A DNA stretch of 64,000 nt from CAZBSE01 sp964578625. Lineage in GTDB: Bacteria > Actinomycetota > Humimicrobiia > Humimicrobiales > Humimicrobiaceae. Within the stretch, counting starts at the first letter, position 1, and the number at the start of each line of letters is the position of its first letter. The notes below the pieces were generated by a model that saw only the letters and a program-made list of their open reading frames with translations, made no database searches and was not told the origin of the DNA. The stretch lies in the NCBI GenBank assembly GCA_964578625.1, contig CAZODQ010000001.1, forward strand, positions 124,001 through 188,000, written 5' to 3'. A program made the position numbers and the translations under genes. This document shows, in pieces, positions 54,107 through 62,748 of the stretch.

Positions 54107-55093
54107 CTAAATCTTCTTTAATGGTCTCCACCATTTCTCATTATCTATGTACCATTTGACTGTTTCTTCCAGTGCCTGCTTAAAATCATAACGTGTTTCC
54201 CAGCCCAGCTCTTTTTTTAATTTACTGCAGTCCAGGGAATATCTCCTGTCATGGCCCAGCCTGTCCCTTACCGGATCTATCATTTCTTCAGTCTTACCCA
54301 GCAGCTCTAATATTTTCCAGGTGATCCATATATTTGGCTTCTCGTTTCCGGCACCAATATTGTATACTTCCCCGATTTTCCCGCTGTGGAGGATCAAATC
54401 TATAGCAGCACAGTTATCATCCACATAGATCCAATCCCTTATATTCATGCCGTCACCATAAAGAGGTACCTTTTCGTCATCTATTAAATTTGTTACAAAT
54501 AATGGGATCAATTTTTCAGGATGCTGATATGGTCCGAAATTATTTGAGGTTCTGGTTATAATTATAGGAACACCGTATGTCTTAAAAAAAGACCTTACAA
54601 TCATTTCTGCTCCGGCTTTTGAAGCAGAATAAGGACTGTTGGGCTTTAGTGGATCATTTTCTCTTGAAGAGCCGTACTCTACTGAACCGTAAACTTCATC
54701 AGTACTTATTTGGAGAAAGATCGCACTGTCATATTCCCTTATCGCTTCAAGTAAGATATAAGTACCGTAAATATCAGTTTGAATGAATATACCGGGATCT
54801 TCTATTGACCTGTCTACATGAGATTCTGCAGCAAAATTTATAACTGCATCTATACTATTTGATTTAAAAATATTATCTACAAGTTTCCTATCAGCGATAT
54901 CGCCTTTTATAAATTCATAATTGGGATTGTCATTCATATCTTTTAAATTTTCCAGGTTTCCCGCATAAGTTAACTTATCAAGATTTATTATCCTGTACCC
55001 TGTACGCTTTTCAGTAATATAATGTATAAAGTTACTTCCGATAAACCCTGCTCCGCCCGTCACAAGCAGCGTTTTAAACTTCCTGTCTGTCAA
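54107..55093 (-). CDS. rmlB: dTDP-glucose 4,6-dehydratase
   Basis: 328 residues of the expected length. VTGGAGFIGSNFI near 11 (NAD), HVDRSIEDP near 91, STDEVYGSVE near 130 (catalytic Thr-Asp-Glu), YSASKAGAEM near 158 and RTSNNFGPYQHPEKLIP near 181. It makes dTDP-4-keto-6-deoxyglucose, the branch point to rhamnose and other deoxysugars. It starts at TTG six bases after AGGAG, which overlaps the stop of rmlC. rmlA and rmlD are not in the window. Confidence 0.93.
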   Translation of the reverse strand: MTDRKFKTLLVTGGAGFIGSNFIHYITEKRTGYRIINLDKLTYAGNLENLKDMNDNPNYEFIKGDIADRKLVDNIFKSNSIDAVINFAAESHVDRSIEDPGIFIQTDIYGTYILLEAIREYDSAIFLQISTDEVYGSVEYGSSRENDPLKPNSPYSASKAGAEMIVRSFFKTYGVPIIITRTSNNFGPYQHPEKLIPLFVTNLIDDEKVPLYGDGMNIRDWIYVDDNCAAIDLILHSGKIGEVYNIGAGNEKPNIWITWKILELLGKTEEMIDPVRDRLGHDRRYSLDCSKLKKELGWETRYDFKQALEETVKWYIDNEKWWRPLKKI

Positions 55094-55102
55094 TCTATTC
55101 TC

Positions 55103-55558
55103 CTATCCGTCTTTTCTATCCCAGCTGTAAGGTATATTGGGACTGTGTGGATCCTCTCTGAATTCATCAGGTTCATCGTAATCATAAACCTCAGTAGGTA
55201 AGTTAATACATACAGCTTCACGCTCACTGATACACTTAAATCCATGAAAAACATATTGAGGTATTTGTAGAAGTAAAGGGTTATGCTCTCCCATAAAAAA
55301 CTCATTGACTTCCTTGTAGGTAGATGAGCCCTTGCGGCCGTCATATAAAACAACTTTCATCATTCCCTTAACCACTACGAAACTATCTATCTGTTTCTTA
55401 TGGTAATGCCATCCCTTGACCACTCCCGGATATGCGGTTGTCATATAGGCCTGACCGAATTTTATAAAAAGTTCATCGTCTGAACGCAGCATCTCCATTA
55501 ACCTGCCTCTTTCATCAGGTATAACCTTAAGTTTTTTTATTTTAACTCCATCAATCAA
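55103..55558 (-). CDS. rmlC: dTDP-4-dehydrorhamnose 3,5-epimerase-like protein
   Basis: 151 residues, shorter than classical RmlC (about 180) but with its cupin pattern: IPDERGRLMEMLRSD near 13, GVVKGWHYHKKQIDSF near 46 with the catalytic His, and VFHGFKCISE near 103. It acts just after RmlB. It starts at TTG six bases after GGGAGG. The shorter length may mean a 3- or 5-only epimerase. Confidence 0.85.
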   Translation of the reverse strand: MIDGVKIKKLKVIPDERGRLMEMLRSDDELFIKFGQAYMTTAYPGVVKGWHYHKKQIDSFVVVKGMMKVVLYDGRKGSSTYKEVNEFFMGEHNPLLLQIPQYVFHGFKCISEREAVCINLPTEVYDYDEPDEFREDPHSPNIPYSWDRKDG

Positions 55559-55585
55559 AACAAGCCTCCCGGTCTCTTTTTATAA

Positions 55586-56929
55586 TTAATATCCAATACC
55601 TGTATATTTAAAACCCATCTTCTGAAGTTTTTGTTTATCCAATATATTCCTGCCATCAATAATATTGGCTCCGGCCATTGATTTTTTTATCTTTTCAAAA
55701 TCCAAATCATAAAATTCGCTCCATTCTGTTACCAGTACCATTAGATCAGCCCCATCCAATGCCTTGTAAGGGCTCTCTGCCATAATAGCTCCCTTATCCA
55801 TATTTTCAGGGTATCCTTTCACTACAGGATCATAGATTCTTACTTCCGCGCCTAACTCCAGGAATTTATTGATTATGGTAACAGAAGGTGCTTCCCTTGT
55901 ATCATTCGTATTTGGTTTAAAAGACAGTCCCAGGACACCAATGATCTTATCATCGATGATTCCAAGCATATCCATAGCCTTTTGTATTACTTTAAATCTC
56001 TGGTGATTATTAACCTGTATCACCGAATTTAAAATGTTTGCCGTCGAGCCGTATTCCTCAGCAGTATGGCTTAATGCTCTTACATCCTTTGGGAAACATG
56101 ATCCTCCCCAGCCAATTCCTGCTTTCATAAAACCAGGACCGATCCTGCTGTCAAGGCCCATGCCATAGGTGACATCCAGAATATTTGCACCTACCCTCTC
56201 ACATATATTGGCAATTTCATTAACAAATGAAATCTTGGTAGCGAGAAATGCATTAGAAGAATATTTTATAAGCTCTGAACTGGTTGAATCGGTTATTAGA
56301 ACCGGTACCTTATCCTTTCTGTGAGTATTGTTTACAGCATAATCAAAGTCCTGATTTATTATTGGCTTATAAAGTTCCTTCATCATTTCTATCGCTCTTT
56401 TGCTTTCAGACCCTATTACAAGCCTTTCAGGGAAAAAAGCATCCTTTACAGCTTCGCCTTCCTTTAGGAATTCCGGATTAGACACTATATCAAAATCATG
56501 ATCATTGCTATTGTCCTGATTTTCCTTGATTATTTTATTGATCCTCTTTGCTGTCCCTATTGGAACAGTACTCTTATTTGAAATGATTTTATACCCGTTT
56601 ATTGAAGTGCCGATCAATCTTGCTACCTCATCGATAGCTGAAAGGTCTGACTTACCTGACGGCAATGGTGGAGTACCTACACATATAAATATAATATCGC
56701 TTTCCTTGATACCATAACTCACGTCATTATGAAATATTAGATTACCCTTTTTGCTGTTCTTCTTTATTAGGTCTTCAAGACCTTCTTCATATATAGTTAC
56801 CTTGCCTTTTTTAAGCAGTTCGATCTTGTCTTTATTCTTATCAACACAAAATACTGTATTACCAATTTCAGCCAGGCAGACACCGGTAACAAGACCTACA
56901 TATCCGGTTCCTATAATACATACCTTCAT
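55586..56929 (-). CDS. ugd: UDP-glucose 6-dehydrogenase
   Basis: 447 residues, full length. IIGTGYVGLVTGVCLAEIG near 5 (NAD), FICVGTPPLPSG near 82, SNPEFLKEGEAV near 152, GIGWGGSCFPKDVRAL near 262 with the catalytic Cys, and NDTREAPS near 337. It makes UDP-glucuronic acid. AAAGGAAAG precedes the ATG. It is a separate enzyme from the CBS-dehydrogenase fusion at 33795. Confidence 0.93.
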   Translation of the reverse strand: MKVCIIGTGYVGLVTGVCLAEIGNTVFCVDKNKDKIELLKKGKVTIYEEGLEDLIKKNSKKGNLIFHNDVSYGIKESDIIFICVGTPPLPSGKSDLSAIDEVARLIGTSINGYKIISNKSTVPIGTAKRINKIIKENQDNSNDHDFDIVSNPEFLKEGEAVKDAFFPERLVIGSESKRAIEMMKELYKPIINQDFDYAVNNTHRKDKVPVLITDSTSSELIKYSSNAFLATKISFVNEIANICERVGANILDVTYGMGLDSRIGPGFMKAGIGWGGSCFPKDVRALSHTAEEYGSTANILNSVIQVNNHQRFKVIQKAMDMLGIIDDKIIGVLGLSFKPNTNDTREAPSVTIINKFLELGAEVRIYDPVVKGYPENMDKGAIMAESPYKALDGADLMVLVTEWSEFYDLDFEKIKKSMAGANIIDGRNILDKQKLQKMGFKYTGIGY

Positions 56930-57042
56930 ATTCTTTCCTTTTGCTTAAACTAATATAGTAAATTCATATCATGATATTGAAGTATAATATCAATAAAGAT
57001 ATTTTCTTACAATATAACCAAACATTCAAAAATCTAATAAAA

Positions 57043-58245
57043 TTACTTGGAAATCAGCTTTTCAAAAGCTTCCACTGTATACTTTATGCTATTGTTCCAG
57101 GAAAATACTTCTTCCACTCTTTCTTTATTTAACTTTCCAAGCTTTTTTGCTTCTCCGGGTTTTTCAACAGCCCATATCATCCGTTCGGCAAGATTTTCCA
57201 CTTTATCATCAACAGCATAAATTCCGCCTTTACCCAAGAACCTGCGGTTATTTTTACCCTCAAAACATACTACGGGAAGTCCCGCGCCCATATAGTTTAT
57301 CACTTTTCCGCTGGCCTCTCCTGCCTTATCTACTTTTGGCTCCACAGCTACATCACTTACCAGTAAATAATCAGGAAGCTTAAAATAATCAACCATACCT
57401 GTGAAATGGACATTTTTTTCTACTCCCAGCTCTTTGACCCTTTTAGATGCCTCCTCCACAGGATAACCTACGATCAAGAAATGGACATCCTTTACCTTCT
57501 TTAGAACCAGGGGAATTGCCGAGATTAAATTCCAGATCCCCTTTGCTGCCAGAAGTGCCCCGGTAAAGATTATAACAGGCGCATCCTCAGGTATTCCAAG
57601 TTTTTGCTTAAATCCCTTTTTAGGAGGTTTGCTGAAAAAATCAGTATGCACCCCGTCTATTACAACCCTTACTCTATCAGGGTTTATATTAAATCTATTC
57701 TTTATAATGTCTCCGTTGGACACAGAACTGCATATAAAAAAATCAGGCATACTGCAGATAAACTTTTCCAGTGTGTGGAAAAACCACCTTACCACATTCC
57801 TTCCCCTGATCCAGTCAAAAGTATCAAGCTCTGAAGTCAGGCTTCCCTGTACATCAAAAGCCAGGGGGACCCTGCCCCACGTTAAAAGATATTTTACAAG
57901 ACCTCCTACAAATGCACCTTCATGAAGATGACCATATATAATATCCGGTTTTTCTCTGATATAAACAGCTGCCGCTTTAAAGAATAGAATCAAGTCTATA
58001 TAAAACTTATGTATGGATGGTCCCGCCTCAAGCTTTCTATACCAGGGAATATTTATTATCCTTCTGATATCAAGCCCCTTAAGATCTCTGCCGTTATGGT
58101 ATGTGACTATAATATTTTGATATCCATATTTTGCCAGAGCCTTCATCTCGCCCAGTATTCTCATATGGCACCCTCTGTCAGCAAAAAATGGAGTGGGGAC
58201 TATATTAAGGATTTTTTTATTTTTTCTTTTCTGCCTGTTTTTCAT
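57043..58245 (-). CDS. family 4 glycosyltransferase
   Basis: 400 residues. GT-B fold: FFADRGCHMRILGEMKAL near 20, VVIDGVHTDFF near 195, IIFTGALLAAKGIWNLI near 229, and VDKAGEASGKVINYMGAGLPV near 308 where the EX7E-like acids lie. The base makeup here is richer in G+C than in the genes before 48 kb. It lies 41 bases after the galE-like gene in the nucleotide-sugar operon. Confidence 0.85.
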   Translation of the reverse strand: MKNRQKRKNKKILNIVPTPFFADRGCHMRILGEMKALAKYGYQNIIVTYHNGRDLKGLDIRRIINIPWYRKLEAGPSIHKFYIDLILFFKAAAVYIREKPDIIYGHLHEGAFVGGLVKYLLTWGRVPLAFDVQGSLTSELDTFDWIRGRNVVRWFFHTLEKFICSMPDFFICSSVSNGDIIKNRFNINPDRVRVVIDGVHTDFFSKPPKKGFKQKLGIPEDAPVIIFTGALLAAKGIWNLISAIPLVLKKVKDVHFLIVGYPVEEASKRVKELGVEKNVHFTGMVDYFKLPDYLLVSDVAVEPKVDKAGEASGKVINYMGAGLPVVCFEGKNNRRFLGKGGIYAVDDKVENLAERMIWAVEKPGEAKKLGKLNKERVEEVFSWNNSIKYTVEAFEKLISK

Positions 58246-58286
58246 GGTAATGATTCTATTTTCTACTCTATTAAATCAAAATAAAT

Positions 58287-59210
58287 TTATATATTCTTTT
58301 TAAACCAATCATATGTCAGCTTTAGACCTTCCTCTATAGATACCCTTGGCCGCCAGCCAAGTACTTTTTCAGCCCGCTTATAAGAAAGCCGGCTTCTTTT
58401 CTGCTCTCCTTCTTTTGGGGGACCGTGGACCTCTTCAATATCATTTTTGCCCGACACTTTTTTTAAAACATCAAAAAGCTTTATAACATTAGTTTCTTTT
58501 CCGGTTCCCACATTGAGTATACCGGTAAAATCACTCCCAATAGCTTTAACATTTATATCAACGACATCGCTGACATAGACATAATCTCTGGTCTGAAGCC
58601 CATTTCCATTAATAGTAGGATTTTTACCTTCCAGTATTTTTTTCGAAAATATAGCTACTACTCCCGCTTCTCCGTAAGGGTCCTGCCTGGGTCCATATAT
58701 ATTGCCGTACCTTAAGGATATATATTTTAAGCCGTAATTATTATAAAAATAATACAGATAGTTCTCTGTAGCAAGCTTGGCCACTCCATAAGGTGATATG
58801 GGTTTAGTCGGATGATCCTCATCCGCGGGGAAATATTCCTGCTCACCATACACAGTACCGCCGCTTGATGCAAATATTATTTTATTTATATTATAAATAT
58901 GGCAGGCGTTGATAATATTAAGTCCCCCCATTATATTTATACCTGCATCCATCATCGGATCTTCTACCGATACCCTTACACTCAACTGGGCGGCATTATG
59001 TATTACAATATCCGGTTTTTCTTCCCTGAAAATGTTCTGTATTTTTTCATCTCTTATATCATGCTTATAGAATTTTGCTTTTTTTGGCATATTTTCTTCT
59101 TTGCCGTTTGAGAGGTCATCCACTATGATTACTTCGCAACCCTTTTCCAAAAGCCCGTCTGCTACATTTGAACCTATAAAACCGGCTCCTCCGGTTATAA
59201 GTACTTTCAT
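58287..59210 (-). CDS. UDP-hexose 4-epimerase-like SDR
   Basis: About 307 residues from ATG at 59210, preceded by AAAGGTG with six-base spacing; a GTG nine bases further up is less likely. VLITGGAGFIGSNVAD near 3, VHNAAQLSVRVSVEDP near 72, SSGGTVYGEQ near 118 and YGVAKLATENY near 142. The pattern fits GalE-type or UDP-glucuronate epimerase-type SDRs. Start of a minus-strand operon that continues into GT4, ugd, rmlC and rmlB. Confidence 0.85.
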   Translation of the reverse strand: MKVLITGGAGFIGSNVADGLLEKGCEVIIVDDLSNGKEENMPKKAKFYKHDIRDEKIQNIFREEKPDIVIHNAAQLSVRVSVEDPMMDAGINIMGGLNIINACHIYNINKIIFASSGGTVYGEQEYFPADEDHPTKPISPYGVAKLATENYLYYFYNNYGLKYISLRYGNIYGPRQDPYGEAGVVAIFSKKILEGKNPTINGNGLQTRDYVYVSDVVDINVKAIGSDFTGILNVGTGKETNVIKLFDVLKKVSGKNDIEEVHGPPKEGEQKRSRLSYKRAEKVLGWRPRVSIEEGLKLTYDWFKKNI

Positions 59211-59306
59211 ATCAAACACCTTTATAATATTTTTAAATTTGTATTATATATTTTTTCCCTGTTTATTAAAAATCAGACATAAAACTTCCGGTATCATTTT
59301 TTCAAG

Positions 59307-60125
59307 CTACTGCTCTTCTAACTGCTCTTCTATATACTCCTTATTCCTGATAGCAGGAATAGACAGGTCTATATTTCCATATACTTTGATCCTTATTCCT
59401 TCTATGTAAAAAATAACTCCCTCTATTTCGGGAATTTCAGTAAGTGTATCTACAATAGAATAAATTATATATTCATCTAAAATCATGCTGTCCAGGCTTT
59501 CACTTAAAAATTCCTGCGACAGGTCGATTTTAGCTATATTTTCATAGGTCTCTGCACCGATTAATTCAGTCCCAGCAGGTATAACCGGAAAGTGATATGA
59601 TTTTGCCGGTCCTTTCAGCAGCTCGGCAACAGCATTTTTGACTGCTGTTTCGGAATTGCCTGCAATTATGGTTCTTTTTTCAGAAACCAATTTCTTCTCT
59701 TCTCCCAGACCGGAAAAATAAAAATTCAATTCCAGCTTTTCAGGGTAGTTTTCTTCCTCCGCTTCGTTATTTCCCTCACCTTTTAGAAAATCAATTATCC
59801 TCTGCCATATAGAAGGACTGCTGCTGTTATCATTCCCCGGACTTTCATCATTATTTATACTGGCAGCAGCTGAATCCTCCGCACCATTTTCGCCAAAGTC
59901 ATTTAATGTTTCAGAAGCCTCAATGTTATTACCTGTCTGGCCTTCACCGGTCTCCGCCGGACTGGATATTTCCTCTGCGCTTCCCTGACCACTGAAAAGA
60001 GAAGAAAATTTACTTTTCCAAAAATCAGGATTGTCGATACTGTAAAAGACTAAAAAACCTGCCAGAGCCATTAGGATTATAATTACCGTAAACTTTAAAA
60101 TGGGATTTATACCCTTTTTTTTCAT
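59307..60125 (-). CDS. GerMN-domain envelope protein
   Basis: 272 residues. An N-terminal anchor helix (about 12-30) without a lipobox, an acidic low-complexity spacer (about 45-130), then a GerMN domain (NFYFSGLGEEKKLVSE, VAELLKGPAKSYHFPVIPAG, VDTLTEIPEIEGV). It is a paralogue of the lipoprotein at 51668. It follows the zinc-ribbon gene by three bases and precedes the epimerase operon. Function unknown. Confidence 0.82.
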   Translation of the reverse strand: MKKKGINPILKFTVIIILMALAGFLVFYSIDNPDFWKSKFSSLFSGQGSAEEISSPAETGEGQTGNNIEASETLNDFGENGAEDSAAASINNDESPGNDNSSSPSIWQRIIDFLKGEGNNEAEEENYPEKLELNFYFSGLGEEKKLVSEKRTIIAGNSETAVKNAVAELLKGPAKSYHFPVIPAGTELIGAETYENIAKIDLSQEFLSESLDSMILDEYIIYSIVDTLTEIPEIEGVIFYIEGIRIKVYGNIDLSIPAIRNKEYIEEQLEEQ

Positions 60126-60128
60126 AAT

Positions 60129-60629
60129 TTACTGATTTATAAAATTTAAATAATAATTCCTTACCCTTACAAAAAGACCGGGGTTTTTTCTCTGAAGTAT
60201 CTGGAAGACCTTTTCATCTATTAATTTGGGATTATTTATACTCTTTTTAAAAGCTTCTATAAAGAACTCGATTACATCTTTGTCTTTTTTATCTACTGTG
60301 TTTATCAATTTCTTTAGATCTTCAGTCTTCTTTTCAATCCTTTTTTTATTTTCTTCTATATCCTTGTAGTCCTTTCTATTAAGACATCCTCCACACCAGT
60401 CAAGGCAGCTCTCATCTCCTCCGCTAAAGATTATTTTACCATCACGGTAATTTATAACCTGGGGATTTACTCTAAATACATTTGTATTACACATTGGACA
60501 TCTTACCTTTGCCTCATCGGCAAAAAACTCTATCTCATGTCCGCATTTTGTGCATGGCACTATATTAGTCTTAAAATTTTTAAGAAATGCTGTATTCTGT
60601 CCGGGACAACCGGCTTTTATCTTTGTCAT
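60129..60629 (-). CDS. zinc-ribbon protein of unknown function
   Basis: 166 residues. CPGQNTAF near 8, CTKCGHEIEFFADEAKVRC near 26, CPMCNTNVF and CLDWCGGCL near 80 give at least three zinc-binding cysteine pairs, followed by a charged coiled-coil region. Proteins of this layout are common hypothetical proteins in anaerobes. GGAAGA precedes the ATG. Co-transcribed with the GerMN gene. Confidence 0.75.
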   Translation of the reverse strand: MTKIKAGCPGQNTAFLKNFKTNIVPCTKCGHEIEFFADEAKVRCPMCNTNVFRVNPQVINYRDGKIIFSGGDESCLDWCGGCLNRKDYKDIEENKKRIEKKTEDLKKLINTVDKKDKDVIEFFIEAFKKSINNPKLIDEKVFQILQRKNPGLFVRVRNYYLNFINQ

Positions 60630-60709
60630 AGCTGTTCTTCCATTTAAATAATTACCTAACTAATATTATATGTAACTATGATAAGCTTTCAAATAACCAG
60701 TAGAATTAA

Positions 60710-60723
60710 AGTATTTTGATACT
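60710..60723 (-). terminator. weak terminator-like hairpin after the metallophosphoesterase gene
   Basis: Five-base stem AGTAT (60710-60714) and ATACT (60719-60723), seven bases past the stop at 60730, followed on the minus strand by TTAATT. Short and A/T-rich, so only suggestive. Confidence 0.3.
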
Positions 60724-60729
60724 GCACTA

Positions 60730-61761
60730 TTACTTCACTCTATAAATCCTCACCAGACTTGCTTCCGGCTGACAGTAAAATCTGAACGGTGAATATTTAC
60801 CCTCTCCAAGACCCCTGGATATATATAGGACAAAATTCTTAAAATAAAAAAGACCTGAAGCAAATTTCGTCTTTATCTTACAACCTGAGATTATTGCCCC
60901 TATCAATGGAAGTCTCACCTGGCCTCCATGGGTATGCCCGCTGAATACAATATCCGATTCGTTACGGGCTATATCAATTATTGAATTAGCGTCGGGAGTA
61001 TGCAAAAGCGTTACACGCAGCACTCCCTCTTTATTCAGCTCATGTATTTTCTCTTCCTTTAATTTAAATATATCTTTGTAGTTCTTCTTATAATCGGATT
61101 TTTTTTGCAGCCCCAATACTTTTTTGGAGCTTATATAAGAAAAAGCCTTGGCTATATCGATTTTTTCAATTATAGGATCATCGAGACCCACGATCTCGAT
61201 ACTACCTACACCATTACCATCTATATTTATTTTTTTACCTTTATTTATTAAAACTTCTATGCCGATATCACCCAGCCTTTTTTTTAAAAATGCAACGTCA
61301 TTTTCCTTCTTATATCTTCTCTTTCTCTTGAACATATTTTTTAAAAATTCCAACACTGCTTTATTATAATGATCGTGTACACCTAAAACTGCATATTTCC
61401 CATATCTTGCCCTAAGCGGAGAAAGCATTTCAATAAGATACTCGACATTTTTATCGCTTTCCACCAGATCTCCTGTAATTAAAATGAGATCTAAATCTAA
61501 TCTTCTTAAGTTCCTTACGAACTTGAATAATTTTTTCCCTTTGGAATTCTTCCGCAGATGAAAGTCAGACAAATGAAGTACTGTAAGGATAGGTTTGCTT
61601 GATCTGTTCCGGTCAGTCTCAACTGTGATACCATCTCTTACAAATATATTCACATCCGACAGTCTGAAATTAAACGGCTCATACCTGAATGAGTACAGGT
61701 ACAGTACCACGAATACAGCTGCGGCTATTATGCATATATAAAAAATCGATGACAAACCCAT
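60730..61761 (-). CDS. membrane-anchored metallophosphoesterase with altered GNHD motif
   Basis: 343 residues. An N-terminal helix (about 5-25) anchors a calcineurin-like phosphoesterase: VLHLSDFHLRKN near 61, LITGDLVESD near 94, VLGVHDHYN near 127 and FSGHTHGGQVRLP near 274. The normally invariant GNHD motif reads GVHD, so the metal-binding Asn is missing. Relatives (YkuE/LpxG-like) cleave UDP-2,3-diacylglucosamine or other envelope nucleotides. An 8-base inverted repeat (61798-61805 with 61816-61823) lies 36 bases upstream of its ATG. Confidence 0.8.
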   Translation of the reverse strand: MGLSSIFYICIIAAAVFVVLYLYSFRYEPFNFRLSDVNIFVRDGITVETDRNRSSKPILTVLHLSDFHLRKNSKGKKLFKFVRNLRRLDLDLILITGDLVESDKNVEYLIEMLSPLRARYGKYAVLGVHDHYNKAVLEFLKNMFKRKRRYKKENDVAFLKKRLGDIGIEVLINKGKKINIDGNGVGSIEIVGLDDPIIEKIDIAKAFSYISSKKVLGLQKKSDYKKNYKDIFKLKEEKIHELNKEGVLRVTLLHTPDANSIIDIARNESDIVFSGHTHGGQVRLPLIGAIISGCKIKTKFASGLFYFKNFVLYISRGLGEGKYSPFRFYCQPEASLVRIYRVK

Positions 61762-61928
61762 TTTTTCTCTTTCTGTGATATTTTAGATTTAAAAATTTAT
61801 AAGATAATATCATAAATCTTATATAATTTAACCCTTGAGTTACTGACGGCAGATTCTGGGGCTTCACATAAAACATAGCTAATATTATTTAAATATCTTA
61901 AATTGCAGCATCGTAATATGAAAAAGGA

Positions 61929-61987
61929 TTGACATAGCATATCTAATATATTAATATTAATAATATGCATAATATTATTAATATTAA
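61929..61987 (+). promoter_or_regulatory. promoter and 16-base inverted-repeat operator of the toxin-antitoxin operon
   Basis: TTGACA at 61929-61934, 17 bases, TAATAT at 61952-61957. The -10 lies inside a perfect inverted repeat: TTAATATTAATAATAT at 61951-61966 and ATATTATTAATATTAA at 61972-61987, spacer GCATA. Ribbon-helix-helix antitoxins bind such repeats to repress their own promoters, so this is probably the operator of the gene at 62004. Confidence 0.7.
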
Positions 61988-62003
61988 ATAACAGGAAAAC
62001 CAA

Positions 62004-62240
62004 ATGGAAAAAGAAAGAACTTCTATACTTCTTGATAAGGACGTTATGTTAAAACTAAAAAGACTTGCTAAATTTTCCAATAAATCCACTTCTCTTCTCA
62101 TAAGAGAAGCACTCACTGAATATACAGCGAAAAAAGTGCCTAATAAAGAATCCGGTATAATTGGAATCGTCGGTAGCAACGATCCTGATTTTGCTGAGAA
62201 TGACGAAGAATATTTAAAGAAGAATTTTGGAAAGGACTAA
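62004..62240 (+). CDS. ribbon-helix-helix antitoxin
   Basis: 78 residues. The N-terminal RTSILLDKDVMLKLKRLA strand-helix and STSLLIREALTEYTAKK helix fit the RHH/CopG fold that binds DNA as dimers. The tail (about 50-78) is acidic and would cover the toxin. AGGAAA lies upstream of the ATG. It ends two bases before the PIN-domain gene and is probably repressed through the inverted repeat at 61951. Confidence 0.85.
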   Translation: MEKERTSILLDKDVMLKLKRLAKFSNKSTSLLIREALTEYTAKKVPNKESGIIGIVGSNDPDFAENDEEYLKKNFGKD

Positions 62241-62242
62241 AA

Positions 62243-62656
62243 ATGCAGATTATTTTAGACACCAGTGCTGTTATTGGCCTGATGGATAAAAATTATAAAA
62301 AACATACACTCCTAAAAAGAATATTTACAGAAAAAGAAAATCTATTTATTCTGCCTTCCACTGCTATTGGTGAGATATGTTATATGTTAAACAGTAGATT
62401 TGGAAGTAAAATAGAGCTTATTTTTCTACTTGAAATTATAAAAGCAAGCTTCCAATTAGAGCTGTTGAAAGATATAGACATCATAAGAATCGTAGAGATA
62501 CTGAAAAAATATGACACTTTAAACATCGGTTATGTAGACGCTTCTATCATAGCTATAGCCGAACGGCTGAAGGTCAACAAAATTCTTACACTGGATAGAA
62601 AACATTTTGAGGTAGTCGCACCCAGAGGATTTGACTGTTTTGATATACTGATATAG
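62243..62656 (+). CDS. vapC: PIN-domain toxin (VapC-type)
   Basis: 137 residues, the VapC length. IILDTSAVIGLMDKN near 3 has the first acidic residue, STAIGEICYML near 39 the Glu, and VDASIIAIAERLKVNKILTLDRKHF near 97-121 the later Asp pair. These bind metal in PIN ribonucleases, which cut tRNA or rRNA when free of antitoxin. AAGGA from the end of the antitoxin gene serves as its ribosome site. Likely a stabiliser of this glycan island. Confidence 0.88.
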   Translation: MQIILDTSAVIGLMDKNYKKHTLLKRIFTEKENLFILPSTAIGEICYMLNSRFGSKIELIFLLEIIKASFQLELLKDIDIIRIVEILKKYDTLNIGYVDASIIAIAERLKVNKILTLDRKHFEVVAPRGFDCFDILI

Positions 62657-62748
62657 AAAACTTTAAAATGTATAATAATTAAATCTTTAAAGCACTTACT
62701 ATTATTTGTTACGGCAATCATAGAAAGTTTGATTTAGGCAAAGGAAAA

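Noticed and set aside
55090..55353. Second frame on the minus strand over rmlC (87 residues)
   Set aside because: It is out of frame with a clear rmlC and has no family match.
61797..62179. Minus-strand short frames opposite the antitoxin gene
   Set aside because: No ribosome site or family match; they overlap the operator and antitoxin.
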